A DNA stretch of 64,000 bases. Origin: Bacteroidota bacterium. Lineage in GTDB: Bacteria > Bacteroidota > Bacteroidia > Chitinophagales > Chitinophagaceae. The notes below the pieces were generated by a model that saw only the letters and a program-made list of their open reading frames with translations, made no database searches and had not been told where the DNA came from. Below, piece after piece: positions 1-10,611 of this stretch (its first letter is position 1; the number at the start of each line of letters is the position of its first letter). The translations under genes and the position numbers were made by a program. The stretch spans positions 22,256 through 86,255 of the forward strand of contig JAPLEI010000100.1 of assembly GCA_026391195.1 (NCBI GenBank). The letters are read 5' to 3'.

Positions 1-211
1 TTAAATCTTCATTGGGCTTTACCAAATCTCCCAACAGTGAATTCAGTCCCTGAAACTCTTCTAAATCCGATTGCATCAGCAGCACATACAGCTCATCATT
101 ATCATACCCGAAAATCACACAATCTACCGACACGGCTATATTAAAATAGTCCTGACGATTTTTTTTCTCAATGGCCGCATTTTTCAACGCTTTGATAATC
201 TTTTCCGACAT
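1..211 (-). CDS. NUDIX-domain regulator/hydrolase (N-terminal part, truncated by window edge)
   Basis: Reverse-strand translation from ATG at 211: MSEKIIKALKNAAIEKKNRQDYFNIAVSVDCVIFGYDNDELYVLLMQSDLEEFQG..., typical of NrtR/AraR-like Nudix regulators. Confidence 0.6.
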   Translation of the reverse strand, partial: MSEKIIKALKNAAIEKKNRQDYFNIAVSVDCVIFGYDNDELYVLLMQSDLEEFQGLNSLLGDLVKPNEDL

Positions 212-222
212 AAAGACCCAAA

Positions 223-3114
223 TTAAGGCAATATAAAATGAATTGAGCGGGTTGCCGAAGAATTTTTAACTGAAAGAATATAATGGGCCGGTGGCAACTG
301 ATCAATGGCCGTTCCCAATACCATGGAATGCTTGCCAGCACTGAGTTTGCCAGAAAACAACACTTTCAGTTGCCTACCATCCGCCGTAAACAGCTCGGAA
401 GTGATTTTACTGGGCACCTTTACTTCTATCTCATAAATCGCTCGCTTATTTACCGGATTAGGAAATAACCTAACCTGAAAACCTGCATCAGCGGCCGATA
501 AGTTATCGCCAATTGCTGTTATCGGTCCCGTACTGGTTAACTTCCGGCTCAGGTAAACCTTGTATTCGCCGGGTTGTAGTGTAATTGATTGGGCCGCTCC
601 CGTTGCAGTAAATGTTTCCCCGGTAAGATGCTCATACCAAGTGCCGCTATTCGGAAATGTAACATTCGCAGTTGCCGGGCCTACATCAAAATTACCCAAC
701 ACACAAATATTAGAAGTATCGGTTACCAGCTGCATCCATTTAAAGGCACCCCCCAAAGAATAGGTAATTCGATTAGAGGTAAAATTATTCCGATACATAG
801 GATGGGTGCGCAATTGATTCAGCTTACTATATACCGTAAACAAGGCCTGCCGCTCGGGCTGCAGGCGATAATCCCACCGAATGGGTTTATTGCCAGTTCG
901 GCAATTGGCATTCACAGTTCCATCCATACAGTAGTTGATAGTATAATCATACCCCAACTCCCCAAATTGCCATATCATTTTAGGGCCGGGCGTTAATAAC
1001 CCAAATGCTGCTGTCAACTCCATTCGCTTGAGTGCAGTGGCCAAGGTGCGCGTATTATAACTGCCAGCCGAATTACCGAATTGAATGTTCTTGTACAGTA
1101 ATCTTTCTTCGTCGTGACTTTCCATATACCCCACCAAATTAGGCTGTACCCATCCACGGCTGGTAAAAATACTTCCCTCAAAATTGCTGTTTAGAAGAAA
1201 CCCCATAGCGGCTTCCTGAAAATTGTATGTATTATTTCCCCATAACAACATGCCATAATTACTCAATTCAATCTCTTCTGTATTTGCAGCAAAATGTTCT
1301 AAAATAGCATAGGACCCCGGAGATTTTACTTGCAGGGTATCGTAATATCTCTTCCAAATCGCTACCCGGCTGGCATCATACTGCCCCCACAATGCCACAT
1401 TGGATCCGGAATTTACCTGGGTAAAGCCTTTCGACAAATCGAATCGGTACCCATCTACCCTAAACTCCTTCAGCCAATATTCCATCACGCGGCTACTGAA
1501 ATACCGTGTTGCCAGCGACTCATGATTAAAATCGTGAAACACATTAAAGGGATGTCGGGCGGTTTCATTTAGCCAGGGATTATTGGCGGCAGGCTGATTT
1601 AAACTCGCATTCCAATAGAGTGCAGCTAGTGGACTATTGCCGGTAGTATGATTTAATACCACATCCAATAAAACAGCAATGCCCCTTTTATGACAAGTAT
1701 CAATAAATTCTTTCAGCGAATTGGCAGGGCCATAATATTTGTCGGGTGCCAAAAAGAAAGCCGGATTATATCCCCAGCTCTCATTCCCATCAAACTCATT
1801 TACTGGCATCAATTCAATAGCATTTATACCCAGTCGCTGCAGGTAGTTGAGGGTATCGCGAATCGTTTTCCAGTCATGCGCCAACACAAAATCTCGCACC
1901 AATAATTCGTATATGATCAATGAGCGTTTGTCCGGACGAGTAAAATTCGTTACCCCCCAATTGTATGCGGGGGGAGCTGTTTGAAGTATACCAACTATCC
2001 CCGTGGTTTTGCCGGTAGGATAGGCTTTGAGGTTAGGAAAAGTAGCAGCCGGAATAGTTCCATCATTCCAGGGATCTAGAATTTTTTCGGAATACGGATC
2101 CGCCACGCGCAGGGTGCCATCTACCAGGTATTGAAAAGCATATTCGGTGCCCGGGGTTAATCCGGTAATTTTTAGCCACCAATAATTTCCATCGGGCGTT
2201 TTATTCATGGCAAAGGCAGACTGTTCTATCCAGTTGCTGCCAGGAAATTCTCCTATTACAGAAACCCGATTTTTGCCCGGTGCGTATAATACCAACACAG
2301 CCGAAGTATTTCCCGCCTCATAATTAATGCCATCACGAACGCCTGCCGGCAGCGGAAGAATAGTACTGGAGCCCGATACAAAAAATTTGATGGTATCTCG
2401 AACCGTTACACTTCCCTTAACCGCTTCTGCAACCAATTCTTGATTGCCAGATTGGGTTATCGTGGGAGTAGCAGCCACAGATGTTACGCTGGAAGCGGTT
2501 TGCACAACCGATCCGTTATAGTATAAAGTGAAATTAGCCGAGGCATTTGCCTGTGCTACCACAGAAATGTTATCCCCCACCTGCTTGCTGATAGGTTCTG
2601 GAATCGGCAGGAACGTGGGTTGTAAAATTGGCTGAGTAAAACGGAGCGCTAAATTAGCAGCGTAAATAGGTAGGTACATATCCGTGCCATCTGTATTCGC
2701 CTGCTTTAAGGTTCCATTGCCATTGCGAAATAAAATGGCAATTTTTAGAATGGTCTCTCCGGCCGGCACCCCATAAAAAGCCCGGATATTAGTAATATCA
2801 TATCGCCACCGGTTATTGCCCAACGAAACCGCCTGCAATTCGGGAAGCGTTTTACCCCAGGGACTTTGACTGCCTAGTTTAACGTATTTCCAATCGCTGA
2901 CACTGGTACTCAAATTGGTGATTACGCCTGTATGAACGTACACATCATTTAGGGATCCATAATTATTTAAACCCCCATTTCCTTTGGAGGCATCCACTGT
3001 GATAGATAAATTATCGGTATCTGTAGGGAATACTACCGAACCGGTTAATAATTGACCCTGCACCTGAATACCATATATACAGAGGCATAAAAATAACAGC
3101 AGGGTCTTTTTCAT
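223..3114 (-). CDS. Secreted GH13 alpha-amylase family protein with T9SS C-terminal sorting domain
   Basis: GH13 motifs VDGYRFDLSKGF, ILEHFA, ESHDEERL; N-terminal signal peptide; C-terminal LFPNPVNK...LPPAHYILSVKN Por-secretion-like tail. Confidence 0.9.
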   Translation of the reverse strand: MKKTLLLFLCLCIYGIQVQGQLLTGSVVFPTDTDNLSITVDASKGNGGLNNYGSLNDVYVHTGVITNLSTSVSDWKYVKLGSQSPWGKTLPELQAVSLGNNRWRYDITNIRAFYGVPAGETILKIAILFRNGNGTLKQANTDGTDMYLPIYAANLALRFTQPILQPTFLPIPEPISKQVGDNISVVAQANASANFTLYYNGSVVQTASSVTSVAATPTITQSGNQELVAEAVKGSVTVRDTIKFFVSGSSTILPLPAGVRDGINYEAGNTSAVLVLYAPGKNRVSVIGEFPGSNWIEQSAFAMNKTPDGNYWWLKITGLTPGTEYAFQYLVDGTLRVADPYSEKILDPWNDGTIPAATFPNLKAYPTGKTTGIVGILQTAPPAYNWGVTNFTRPDKRSLIIYELLVRDFVLAHDWKTIRDTLNYLQRLGINAIELMPVNEFDGNESWGYNPAFFLAPDKYYGPANSLKEFIDTCHKRGIAVLLDVVLNHTTGNSPLAALYWNASLNQPAANNPWLNETARHPFNVFHDFNHESLATRYFSSRVMEYWLKEFRVDGYRFDLSKGFTQVNSGSNVALWGQYDASRVAIWKRYYDTLQVKSPGSYAILEHFAANTEEIELSNYGMLLWGNNTYNFQEAAMGFLLNSNFEGSIFTSRGWVQPNLVGYMESHDEERLLYKNIQFGNSAGSYNTRTLATALKRMELTAAFGLLTPGPKMIWQFGELGYDYTINYCMDGTVNANCRTGNKPIRWDYRLQPERQALFTVYSKLNQLRTHPMYRNNFTSNRITYSLGGAFKWMQLVTDTSNICVLGNFDVGPATANVTFPNSGTWYEHLTGETFTATGAAQSITLQPGEYKVYLSRKLTSTGPITAIGDNLSAADAGFQVRLFPNPVNKRAIYEIEVKVPSKITSELFTADGRQLKVLFSGKLSAGKHSMVLGTAIDQLPPAHYILSVKNSSATRSIHFILP

Positions 3115-3272
3115 AAATAGCTAGTAATCGTTTTACTAAAATACAAATATGTACTAAAAACACATTAATTTTCAAAAAATTATTAATCTTGTTGAAGGAA
3201 TAAGTGAAAAAGCCCATTGATACTTACCCTAACCCGCAAAAATCTATTTTTCAAGATTGCAATTACCCTGCC

Positions 3273-5132
3273 ATGAATAAACGCATCCCTGGTTATCTGC
3301 TCATCAGCTGTCTGCTCCTGTTTCAAAGCTTATTCGCCCAAATTGATCATGTAGAACCCCTAAACTGGTTCATCGGCATGAAGAATCCTAGGGTACAATT
3401 ATTGGTTAACGGAGCCGACATCGGTACCAGCACTCCCTCTATCAAATATCCGGGCGTATCGATTGAAAAAGTTCATCGGGCAAACAGTAAGCAGTATCTA
3501 TTTATCGACCTCTACATACAACCCTCCGCTAAACCTGGCACCCTTTCCATTCGTTTTGAGAAAAATGGTAAAACCATTGCCACTTACCCTTACACATTAT
3601 TGGCACGCACGCAAGATCCCAATCAGTTCAAGGGTTTTACGGCTTCCGATGTAGTTTACCTGATTATGCCCGACCGTTTTGCCAATGGCGATACCACCAA
3701 TGATGTAGTTGCCGGAATGAAAGAAAACCAGGTAAACCGAACACGCCCCGGCGGTAGACATGGCGGAGATATTCGGGGTATCATCAACCACCTCGATTAT
3801 ATTCAAAAAATGGGGTTCACAGCCATCTGGTGTACACCCATGATGGAAAACAACATGGCAGGATATTCTTATCATGGATATTCCATCACCAACCACTACA
3901 AAGTAGATCCCCGCTATGGCACTATGGAAGATTACATAGAACTATCTGCCAAAGCAAAAGAAAAAGGAATCAAATTAATATTTGATGAAGTGCTCAATCA
4001 CTGCGGCAGTGAACATTGGTGGATGAAAGATTTGCCTTTCCCTAACTGGATAAATAAAGCCGACTCTTTTCAACTCAGCACGCACCGTAGAACTACCAAT
4101 CAAGACCCCTATGCCGCCGAATACGATAAAGACCTGATGACGCGTGGCTGGTTTGATAAAACGATGCCCGACCTGAATAGTGAAAATCCATTCATGGCAA
4201 ACTACCTCATACAAAGAAGTATCTGGTATACCGAAACCCTACAGCTGGGCGGCATCCGGCAGGATACGTATGGCTACAGCAATAAAAATTTTTTACAAAA
4301 ATGGAGTTGCCGGATGATGGAAGAATATCCCCGGTTTAGTATGGTAGGGGAAGAGTGGACCTACAATCCCCTGATTGAATCTTACTGGCAAAAGGGAAAG
4401 ATTAACAGCGATGGGTACAAAAGTTGCTTGAATACGGTAATGGACTTCCCCTTACAACAAGCGTTAACAGAAGGAATCCGCGAACAGGAAAAACCTTATT
4501 CCTCAACTGGTTTTACACGGATGTATGAAGCACTGGCGAATGATTTTGCTTATGCGAATCCGAATCAAATGCTGATTTTTGGCGACAACCACGATATGGA
4601 TCGGCTGTTCACCCAAATGAAGGAGGATCTTGCCCTAACTAAAATGGCGATTGCCTATTTACTAACTATGCGTGGCATCCCCCAGTTTTTATATGGCACC
4701 GAAATTTTAGCAACCAATAGCAAACACCCCAACGACCATGGGTATATTCGAATCGATTTCCCAGGCGGCTGGAATGCAGATACGACAAATGGATTTACCG
4801 GGATGGGTTTAGCTCCTGCTCAACTAGACATGCAATCATTTATGAGAAAAATGCTTAACTGGCGTAAAAATCATCCGGCCATTACTTCGGCTGCTACGCT
4901 ACATTTTGCTCCTTTTGAAGGGCTGTATGTTTACTTCCGCTATAACCAACAAGAAACCATCATGGTGGTGATGAATCGTAACAACGAAACGGCGCAACTG
5001 AACACGGCAAGAATGAAAGAAATCCTCCAGAATAAATCAATCGCCCAGCCTATTTTCAGTAACGAAAAACTACCACTCGCCAAACCCATCCCCATTCCCG
5101 GAAAAACAGCGATGATTTTTACCATAGAGTAA
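3273..5132 (+). CDS. GH13 alpha-amylase / cyclomaltodextrinase-neopullulanase-like (SusA-like)
   Basis: Motifs GGIRQDTYGY, MVGEEW, FGDNHDMDR; CDase-type N-terminal domain; ORF 3204-5132 trimmed to the ATG before the signal peptide. Confidence 0.88.
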   Translation: MNKRIPGYLLISCLLLFQSLFAQIDHVEPLNWFIGMKNPRVQLLVNGADIGTSTPSIKYPGVSIEKVHRANSKQYLFIDLYIQPSAKPGTLSIRFEKNGKTIATYPYTLLARTQDPNQFKGFTASDVVYLIMPDRFANGDTTNDVVAGMKENQVNRTRPGGRHGGDIRGIINHLDYIQKMGFTAIWCTPMMENNMAGYSYHGYSITNHYKVDPRYGTMEDYIELSAKAKEKGIKLIFDEVLNHCGSEHWWMKDLPFPNWINKADSFQLSTHRRTTNQDPYAAEYDKDLMTRGWFDKTMPDLNSENPFMANYLIQRSIWYTETLQLGGIRQDTYGYSNKNFLQKWSCRMMEEYPRFSMVGEEWTYNPLIESYWQKGKINSDGYKSCLNTVMDFPLQQALTEGIREQEKPYSSTGFTRMYEALANDFAYANPNQMLIFGDNHDMDRLFTQMKEDLALTKMAIAYLLTMRGIPQFLYGTEILATNSKHPNDHGYIRIDFPGGWNADTTNGFTGMGLAPAQLDMQSFMRKMLNWRKNHPAITSAATLHFAPFEGLYVYFRYNQQETIMVVMNRNNETAQLNTARMKEILQNKSIAQPIFSNEKLPLAKPIPIPGKTAMIFTIE

Positions 5133-5223
5133 TAAACGCAAAAAAACCGATTCCTTGCTTTTCAAGGTAATTGGCATACTTCAGCAATAAAATAGATACA
5201 TTTATCTACGATTTACTGCTCAA

Positions 5224-6660
5224 TTGCCTGCCATGAAAACATTACAAGCATCCTATACCGATGGATTTTTTGATGTGAGCGCCGCGCATGGATTTTTGCC
5301 GGCTGTTCCACCGCTGATTTCATTACCCCACATCTATCAGGCCCTGCAAGAGGTTCTTGATAACATGCCCATACAACTCAGTGATGAGCAACCCGGCTAT
5401 CTGCATTTCCCGGGAAAAATTCAGGAAGTAGCTAACCAATTACCCAATTATTTAGCAGAGGTAAAACAAGAAAGCGATATCCGAATTATTCAGGCTTTAT
5501 ACAGAGGCTATGCCTTTCTTACTTCTGCCTATACCCTGGAGCCCGCTTTTCAACATTACAAACAAACGGGAACCTATGGCAAAGCCATCAACACCTTACC
5601 CGCCAATATTGCCCAACCCTTTGTAGCGGTTTGCGAAAAATTAAACGTTTTTCCTTGGTTAGATTATCACTACGGTTATTCCCTGGGTAATTTTTATAAA
5701 ATTAATCCGGAAGGCTCACTCGAGTGGGATAACCTTCAAATGTGCGTAAAATTTTCTGGTCAGCCAGATGAAGCCGGCTTTATTTTATTGCATGTAGACA
5801 TCAATCAATTTTCACCCAACCTGGTAGGCTCCGTGTTAGCTACCTTAGCAGCAGTTGAAGCCAATGCAATCAATCAAGTGGAGGCAGGATTAGATAAGAA
5901 CCTCGATACCCTCACGCAAATGAATATCCGCAGAAAAGAAATGTGGAAGGCTTCTAGATGGCAACACTACAACGACTTTCGGGTTTTTATTATGGGCATA
6001 AAAGGGAATGAAGAAATTTTTGGTGAGGGTGTAACCTATACAGGGGTTTGGGATACCCCCCAACAATTCAGGGGGCAAACGGGTGCTCAGGATGATATCA
6101 TTCCAATGGAAGATATTTTTTCAGGGGTTACCCGATATTATTTAAAAAATGAACTGACCGACTATCTGCTGGATCTGCGAAAATATCGTCCCCACTGTGT
6201 ACAGGCATTTTTTGTAGACCTGGAAACACAAGTAAAACAGGTTCATGCTGATGGATTAGCTGGGTATTTATTTGAACAAGCTTCCGTGAATGGATTGGCA
6301 CGACTTCTCGGCATTTTAGAACAGATTTATCATTTCCGAAACGGGCACTGGCAATTTGTACAAAAATATATAATGGCCAATACCCCGTATGCAAAAGCTA
6401 CCGGCGGTACACCCATTACCACCTGGCTGCCCAATCAGATTACTGCGGTATTGCAACAAATGGAAGGAGTAATGCAATCGATTGCCTTATTATCTGATAT
6501 CCCAGATGAAAAAGGAACACTACTAATAGCTAACAATCAAGCTACCTTCCAACACAAAAAACAATTACTCGCAGAACAATTATCGATGGTTAGCCAAGAT
6601 ACCTATTCGGCAGATACTCTTTTTTCACTCAATTCCCGGTATGGCTTGTCGGACCAGTAA
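5224..6660 (+). CDS. Indoleamine 2,3-dioxygenase-like heme dioxygenase
   Basis: LRKYRPHCVQAFFVDLE and FRNGHWQFVQKYI...KATGGTP resemble IDO 'MRxYMPxxHRxFL' and 'HLQIVTKYI...GTGGT' (proximal heme His region). Confidence 0.75.
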   Translation: MPAMKTLQASYTDGFFDVSAAHGFLPAVPPLISLPHIYQALQEVLDNMPIQLSDEQPGYLHFPGKIQEVANQLPNYLAEVKQESDIRIIQALYRGYAFLTSAYTLEPAFQHYKQTGTYGKAINTLPANIAQPFVAVCEKLNVFPWLDYHYGYSLGNFYKINPEGSLEWDNLQMCVKFSGQPDEAGFILLHVDINQFSPNLVGSVLATLAAVEANAINQVEAGLDKNLDTLTQMNIRRKEMWKASRWQHYNDFRVFIMGIKGNEEIFGEGVTYTGVWDTPQQFRGQTGAQDDIIPMEDIFSGVTRYYLKNELTDYLLDLRKYRPHCVQAFFVDLETQVKQVHADGLAGYLFEQASVNGLARLLGILEQIYHFRNGHWQFVQKYIMANTPYAKATGGTPITTWLPNQITAVLQQMEGVMQSIALLSDIPDEKGTLLIANNQATFQHKKQLLAEQLSMVSQDTYSADTLFSLNSRYGLSDQ

Positions 6661-6756
6661 TACAATCATTCTTCAACCATCCCCAGCAGTAGGATTTCGA
6701 TTTCGAAAAGATACCAGTGCATCCAAATCATGCGAAAAGTAAAATGCTGTAACATC

Positions 6757-8271
6757 ATGCGAAAACAACATTGGGGGCTGATAATATTTTTACTGCTCTG
6801 CTCAATAGTAACCGCCCAATCAAAAACCCGTCCCAATATATTATTTATTCCGGTAGATGATTTGCGACCTATTATGGGCTGCTACGGCAATCCACTTATT
6901 AAAACACCTAATATTGACCGACTTGCAAAAAGCGGTCTGTTATTTAAGTACGCCTATTGCCAGCAGGCGGTTTGCAATCCTTCCAGAGCCAGCTTGTTAT
7001 CGGGATTAAGACCTGATAGCTTACAGGTATGGGACTTATATACGCCCTTTAGATCTATTTCGCCTACCCTGGTTACTTTACCGCAATATTTTAAACGCAA
7101 TGGATATACTACCATTGGTATAGGAAAAGCCTTTCATAATATTTTTCCGGATGATAGTTCCTGGACGGAGTCGTTGCATGTAGAAGGGTTTCCCTTTGAT
7201 CCGGATGCCGTATATACGGATGAACCCAATCTAAGCCTGATTGCAAAGAAGAAAGAAAGTTTTATCGCCAGAAATATAGACCGAAGAGACCCTTATGGCA
7301 TTTGGTATATCAAGGCCAACTCCATGGAGAAAGGCAGTGGTTCAGACGATAGCTATTACGACGGAGCGCAAACAACCCTGGCAATTGAAAAATTAAAACT
7401 GCTGAAAACTGCTGCCAAACCGTTTTTTTTATCCGTAGGCTATTATAAGCCCCACCTGCCTTTCAACGCTCCCGAAAAATACTGGAACCTATATCAAGAA
7501 GCAGAAATGCCCATTGCAAAAAACGGATTCCCCCCACTGAATGCGCCTGCTTTTGCGCTCAGCGGCGACGAAGAATTGCGGAATTACGACGACCAGCACG
7601 ATTTACCTAAGCCATCCGAAAACCCCCTGGAAAAAAAGAGACAGCAACAACTGGTTCACGGATATTATGCCAGTATATCTTATCTGGATGCGCAAATAGG
7701 AAGACTGCTGGATGCTTTAGATGAACTTGAACTGAGCAACAACACCATCATTGTATTATGGGGCGACCATGGATGGAAATTAGGAGAACACAATAGCTGG
7801 GCCAAACAAACCAACTACGAAATAGATACCCGGGTTCCACTGATTGTAAGCGGTAAAAACGTGCAAGCGCAGAATCAAACTTCGAATGCATTGGTAGAGT
7901 TGGTAGATATTTATCCAAGCTTATGTGAAATAGCAGGATTGCCTATCCCCAACTACTTGCAAGGCAAAAGCTTTTACCCACTAACCAAAAACCCTTCCCT
8001 CCCTTGGAAAAAAGCCGCATACAGTCAATTTTTAATGGGGCATTTTATAAAAAAGGATATAGGCCTAAACGACAAGATGGGCTATGCAATCAGAACCCAA
8101 AACTTTCGGTATGTAGAATGGTATACCTGGAAAAATGGTAAGCGCGAAAACCTGATTGCACAGGAATTGTATGACGAAATAAACGATCCGGATGAAAACA
8201 ACAATATTGCAGGAATGAACAAATACAAAAAATTAATTACGCAGCTATCGCAACAGTTACTGCTTAAATAA
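6757..8271 (+). CDS. Sulfatase (iduronate-2-sulfatase-like)
   Basis: NILFIPVDDLRPIMGCYGN and the Cys-type sulfatase motif CNPSRASLLSG; signal peptide. Confidence 0.92.
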   Translation: MRKQHWGLIIFLLLCSIVTAQSKTRPNILFIPVDDLRPIMGCYGNPLIKTPNIDRLAKSGLLFKYAYCQQAVCNPSRASLLSGLRPDSLQVWDLYTPFRSISPTLVTLPQYFKRNGYTTIGIGKAFHNIFPDDSSWTESLHVEGFPFDPDAVYTDEPNLSLIAKKKESFIARNIDRRDPYGIWYIKANSMEKGSGSDDSYYDGAQTTLAIEKLKLLKTAAKPFFLSVGYYKPHLPFNAPEKYWNLYQEAEMPIAKNGFPPLNAPAFALSGDEELRNYDDQHDLPKPSENPLEKKRQQQLVHGYYASISYLDAQIGRLLDALDELELSNNTIIVLWGDHGWKLGEHNSWAKQTNYEIDTRVPLIVSGKNVQAQNQTSNALVELVDIYPSLCEIAGLPIPNYLQGKSFYPLTKNPSLPWKKAAYSQFLMGHFIKKDIGLNDKMGYAIRTQNFRYVEWYTWKNGKRENLIAQELYDEINDPDENNNIAGMNKYKKLITQLSQQLLLK

Positions 8272-8324
8272 TTATTCATTCGCCAACTGTATCGGCTATC
8301 CAATAAGCACCCCCGCAAATCCTG

Positions 8325-10598
8325 TTACTTTTTGAGCGTAAACTCAGTTGCCTGCACATCTCGGCTGTTACCGCCTACCATTACTGAAAATTCTCCTGGC
8401 TCGGAACCATATTTCATATCAGCATTCCAGAAAGCCAACATGCTCTCCGTGATTGTAAAAACTACTTCTTTACTTTCACCGGCTTTTAAAGCAACTTTCT
8501 GAAAGGCTTTTAATTCTTTTCCAGGAGGGGTAATGCTGCGTACTTTATCCTGTATATAAAATTGTACCACTTCACGTGCATCATATTTTCCAGCATTGGT
8601 TACCCGAATTTTTACAGTAAGCGAGCCCTTATTGGTTAAGGTGGTTCCACTCAGTACCGGCTTCCCATATTCGATGGTGCTGTAGTTAAGTCCAAACCCG
8701 AAAGGGAAAAGTGGCTCATTGGGAATATCCAGGTATTTACTGCTGAACTTATTATCTGGACTTTGGGGGCGACCGGTATTTTTTTGTGAGTAGTAAACGG
8801 GGATTTGACCTACTGCTACCGGAAAGCTCATGGTGAGTTTGCCAGATGGATTTACTTTTCCGAACAATACATCTGCTATCGCATAGCCGGCTTCTATTCC
8901 GGGATGCCATACTTGTAGAATGGCAGCGGCTCCTTCGGTTAGTCCGGTTAGTACCAGCGGACGACCACTCATATTAACTACTACTACCGGTTTGCCGATT
9001 GCATACAAGGCTTTTAATAATTTTTGTTGAGATGGTGGTAAAGTAATATCAGCGCGACTGGCAGCTTCGCCACTCATTTCAGATGCCTCGCCTACTACTA
9101 CTACCACTTTGTCGGAAGCCCTTGCTAATTGTAGGGCTTCCTCTAACATAACCTCGGGAGTACGGGCATCTATTTCTGCACGCATGCCAAATACATTGGC
9201 ACGGGCAGCCAATGCAGGGTCGTCGGTTATATTTGCCCCTTTTGCATATTGAATGGTAACGCCAGTTCCTGCTACCTGCTTCATGCCTTCTAATACAGGA
9301 ATTGATAATTGCGGATCACCGCTTACAGCCCAGGTACCGAGCATATTACTTTTATCATTGGCCAGCGGACCAATCAGTGCAATGCTTCCTTTAGCGGCCA
9401 GTGGCAAGGCTTGTTGATTGTTTTTCAATAACACAAAACTCTGGGTAGCCACTTCTCTCGCAAAAGCACGGTTCTCTGCACTTAAAATTGTCGCTTTGGC
9501 TCGGGCCGCATCCATGGTTTTATAGGGCTGGTCGAATAAACCCAGCTTATATTTTGCTACCAGAATATTGCGGCAGGCAGCATCAATTTGCGCTTGGGTT
9601 ACTTTTTTCTCTTTCAGTGATTGTGAGAGGGTATTTAATAATCCTTCGGCAACCATATCCATATCCAGACCTGCATTCAGTGCCTGTGCAGATACTTCCT
9701 GCAGATTACCCGAGCCATGGTTAATCATTTCGCTGAGTGATGTATAATCGCTCACTACAAATCCGTTAAACTTCCATTGTTTGCGCAAGAGGTCGGTTAA
9801 TAACCAGCGATTACCAGTAGCAGGAACCCCATCAATATCATTGAAAGAACTCATTACCGAAGCAACTCCAGCATCTACTGCCGCTTTATAAGGAGGCAGG
9901 TATTCGTTGTACATACGATTGCGGCTCATGTCTACCGAATTATAATCCCGGCCAGCTTCCGCAGCACCATATAAAGCAAAGTGCTTAACACAGGCCATTA
10001 ATGTATTATTGGCCGCCAGTGAATTCCCCTGATATCCTTTTACCATGGCAGCAGCAATTTGTGATCCTAAAAAAGGGTCTTCTCCCGAACCTTCGGCTAC
10101 CCTGCCCCATCTGGGATCACGGGCTATATCTACCATAGGAGAGAAAGTCCAGTTCAATCCATCCGCCGAAGCCTCATTGGCAGCCATCATGGCCGAGCGA
10201 CGAATCAGTGCCGTATCCCAGCTACAACTCATCGCCAGTGGAATGGGAAAAGTAGTTTTATATCCATGTATCACATCCGAACCAAAAAATAACGGAATTT
10301 TCAATCTAGATTCTTTCATTACAATGTCTTGCGCTTTCCGGATATTTTCATAGCCGATTACACCAAACATGCCGCCCACTTTACCTTCTCGTAATTTTTT
10401 TTCTACATCCGTACTTACTACAGATCCCGTGGGAATTCCTGAACCGGGGGTTATCAAATTCAGCTGACCTAGTTTTTCTTCCAGCGTCATTTGTTTCATC
10501 AGCCCATCAATAAAACTATTCATCCGAGATTCGGAAGTTTGCGCAACACCCCAGAGGGCAATAAAGGTAGACAATAGCAGTAAGGCGATTTTTTTCAT
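8325..10598 (-). CDS. bglX: GH3 beta-glucosidase (BglX-like)
   Basis: MKQMTLEEKLGQL, GSDVIHGYKTTFPIPLAMS, GFVVSDYTSL, GFGLNYSTIEY and a C-terminal fibronectin-III-like domain; start trimmed to MKKIALLLLS. Confidence 0.92.
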   Translation of the reverse strand: MKKIALLLLSTFIALWGVAQTSESRMNSFIDGLMKQMTLEEKLGQLNLITPGSGIPTGSVVSTDVEKKLREGKVGGMFGVIGYENIRKAQDIVMKESRLKIPLFFGSDVIHGYKTTFPIPLAMSCSWDTALIRRSAMMAANEASADGLNWTFSPMVDIARDPRWGRVAEGSGEDPFLGSQIAAAMVKGYQGNSLAANNTLMACVKHFALYGAAEAGRDYNSVDMSRNRMYNEYLPPYKAAVDAGVASVMSSFNDIDGVPATGNRWLLTDLLRKQWKFNGFVVSDYTSLSEMINHGSGNLQEVSAQALNAGLDMDMVAEGLLNTLSQSLKEKKVTQAQIDAACRNILVAKYKLGLFDQPYKTMDAARAKATILSAENRAFAREVATQSFVLLKNNQQALPLAAKGSIALIGPLANDKSNMLGTWAVSGDPQLSIPVLEGMKQVAGTGVTIQYAKGANITDDPALAARANVFGMRAEIDARTPEVMLEEALQLARASDKVVVVVGEASEMSGEAASRADITLPPSQQKLLKALYAIGKPVVVVNMSGRPLVLTGLTEGAAAILQVWHPGIEAGYAIADVLFGKVNPSGKLTMSFPVAVGQIPVYYSQKNTGRPQSPDNKFSSKYLDIPNEPLFPFGFGLNYSTIEYGKPVLSGTTLTNKGSLTVKIRVTNAGKYDAREVVQFYIQDKVRSITPPGKELKAFQKVALKAGESKEVVFTITESMLAFWNADMKYGSEPGEFSVMVGGNSRDVQATEFTLKK

Positions 10599-10611
10599 GG
10601 GTGCAATTTGA

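Noticed and set aside
589-996. Plus-strand ORFs inside the GH13 gene (and the many other antisense ORFs in the track)
   Set aside because: They lie fully antisense to well-supported coding genes and show no domain-like sequence.
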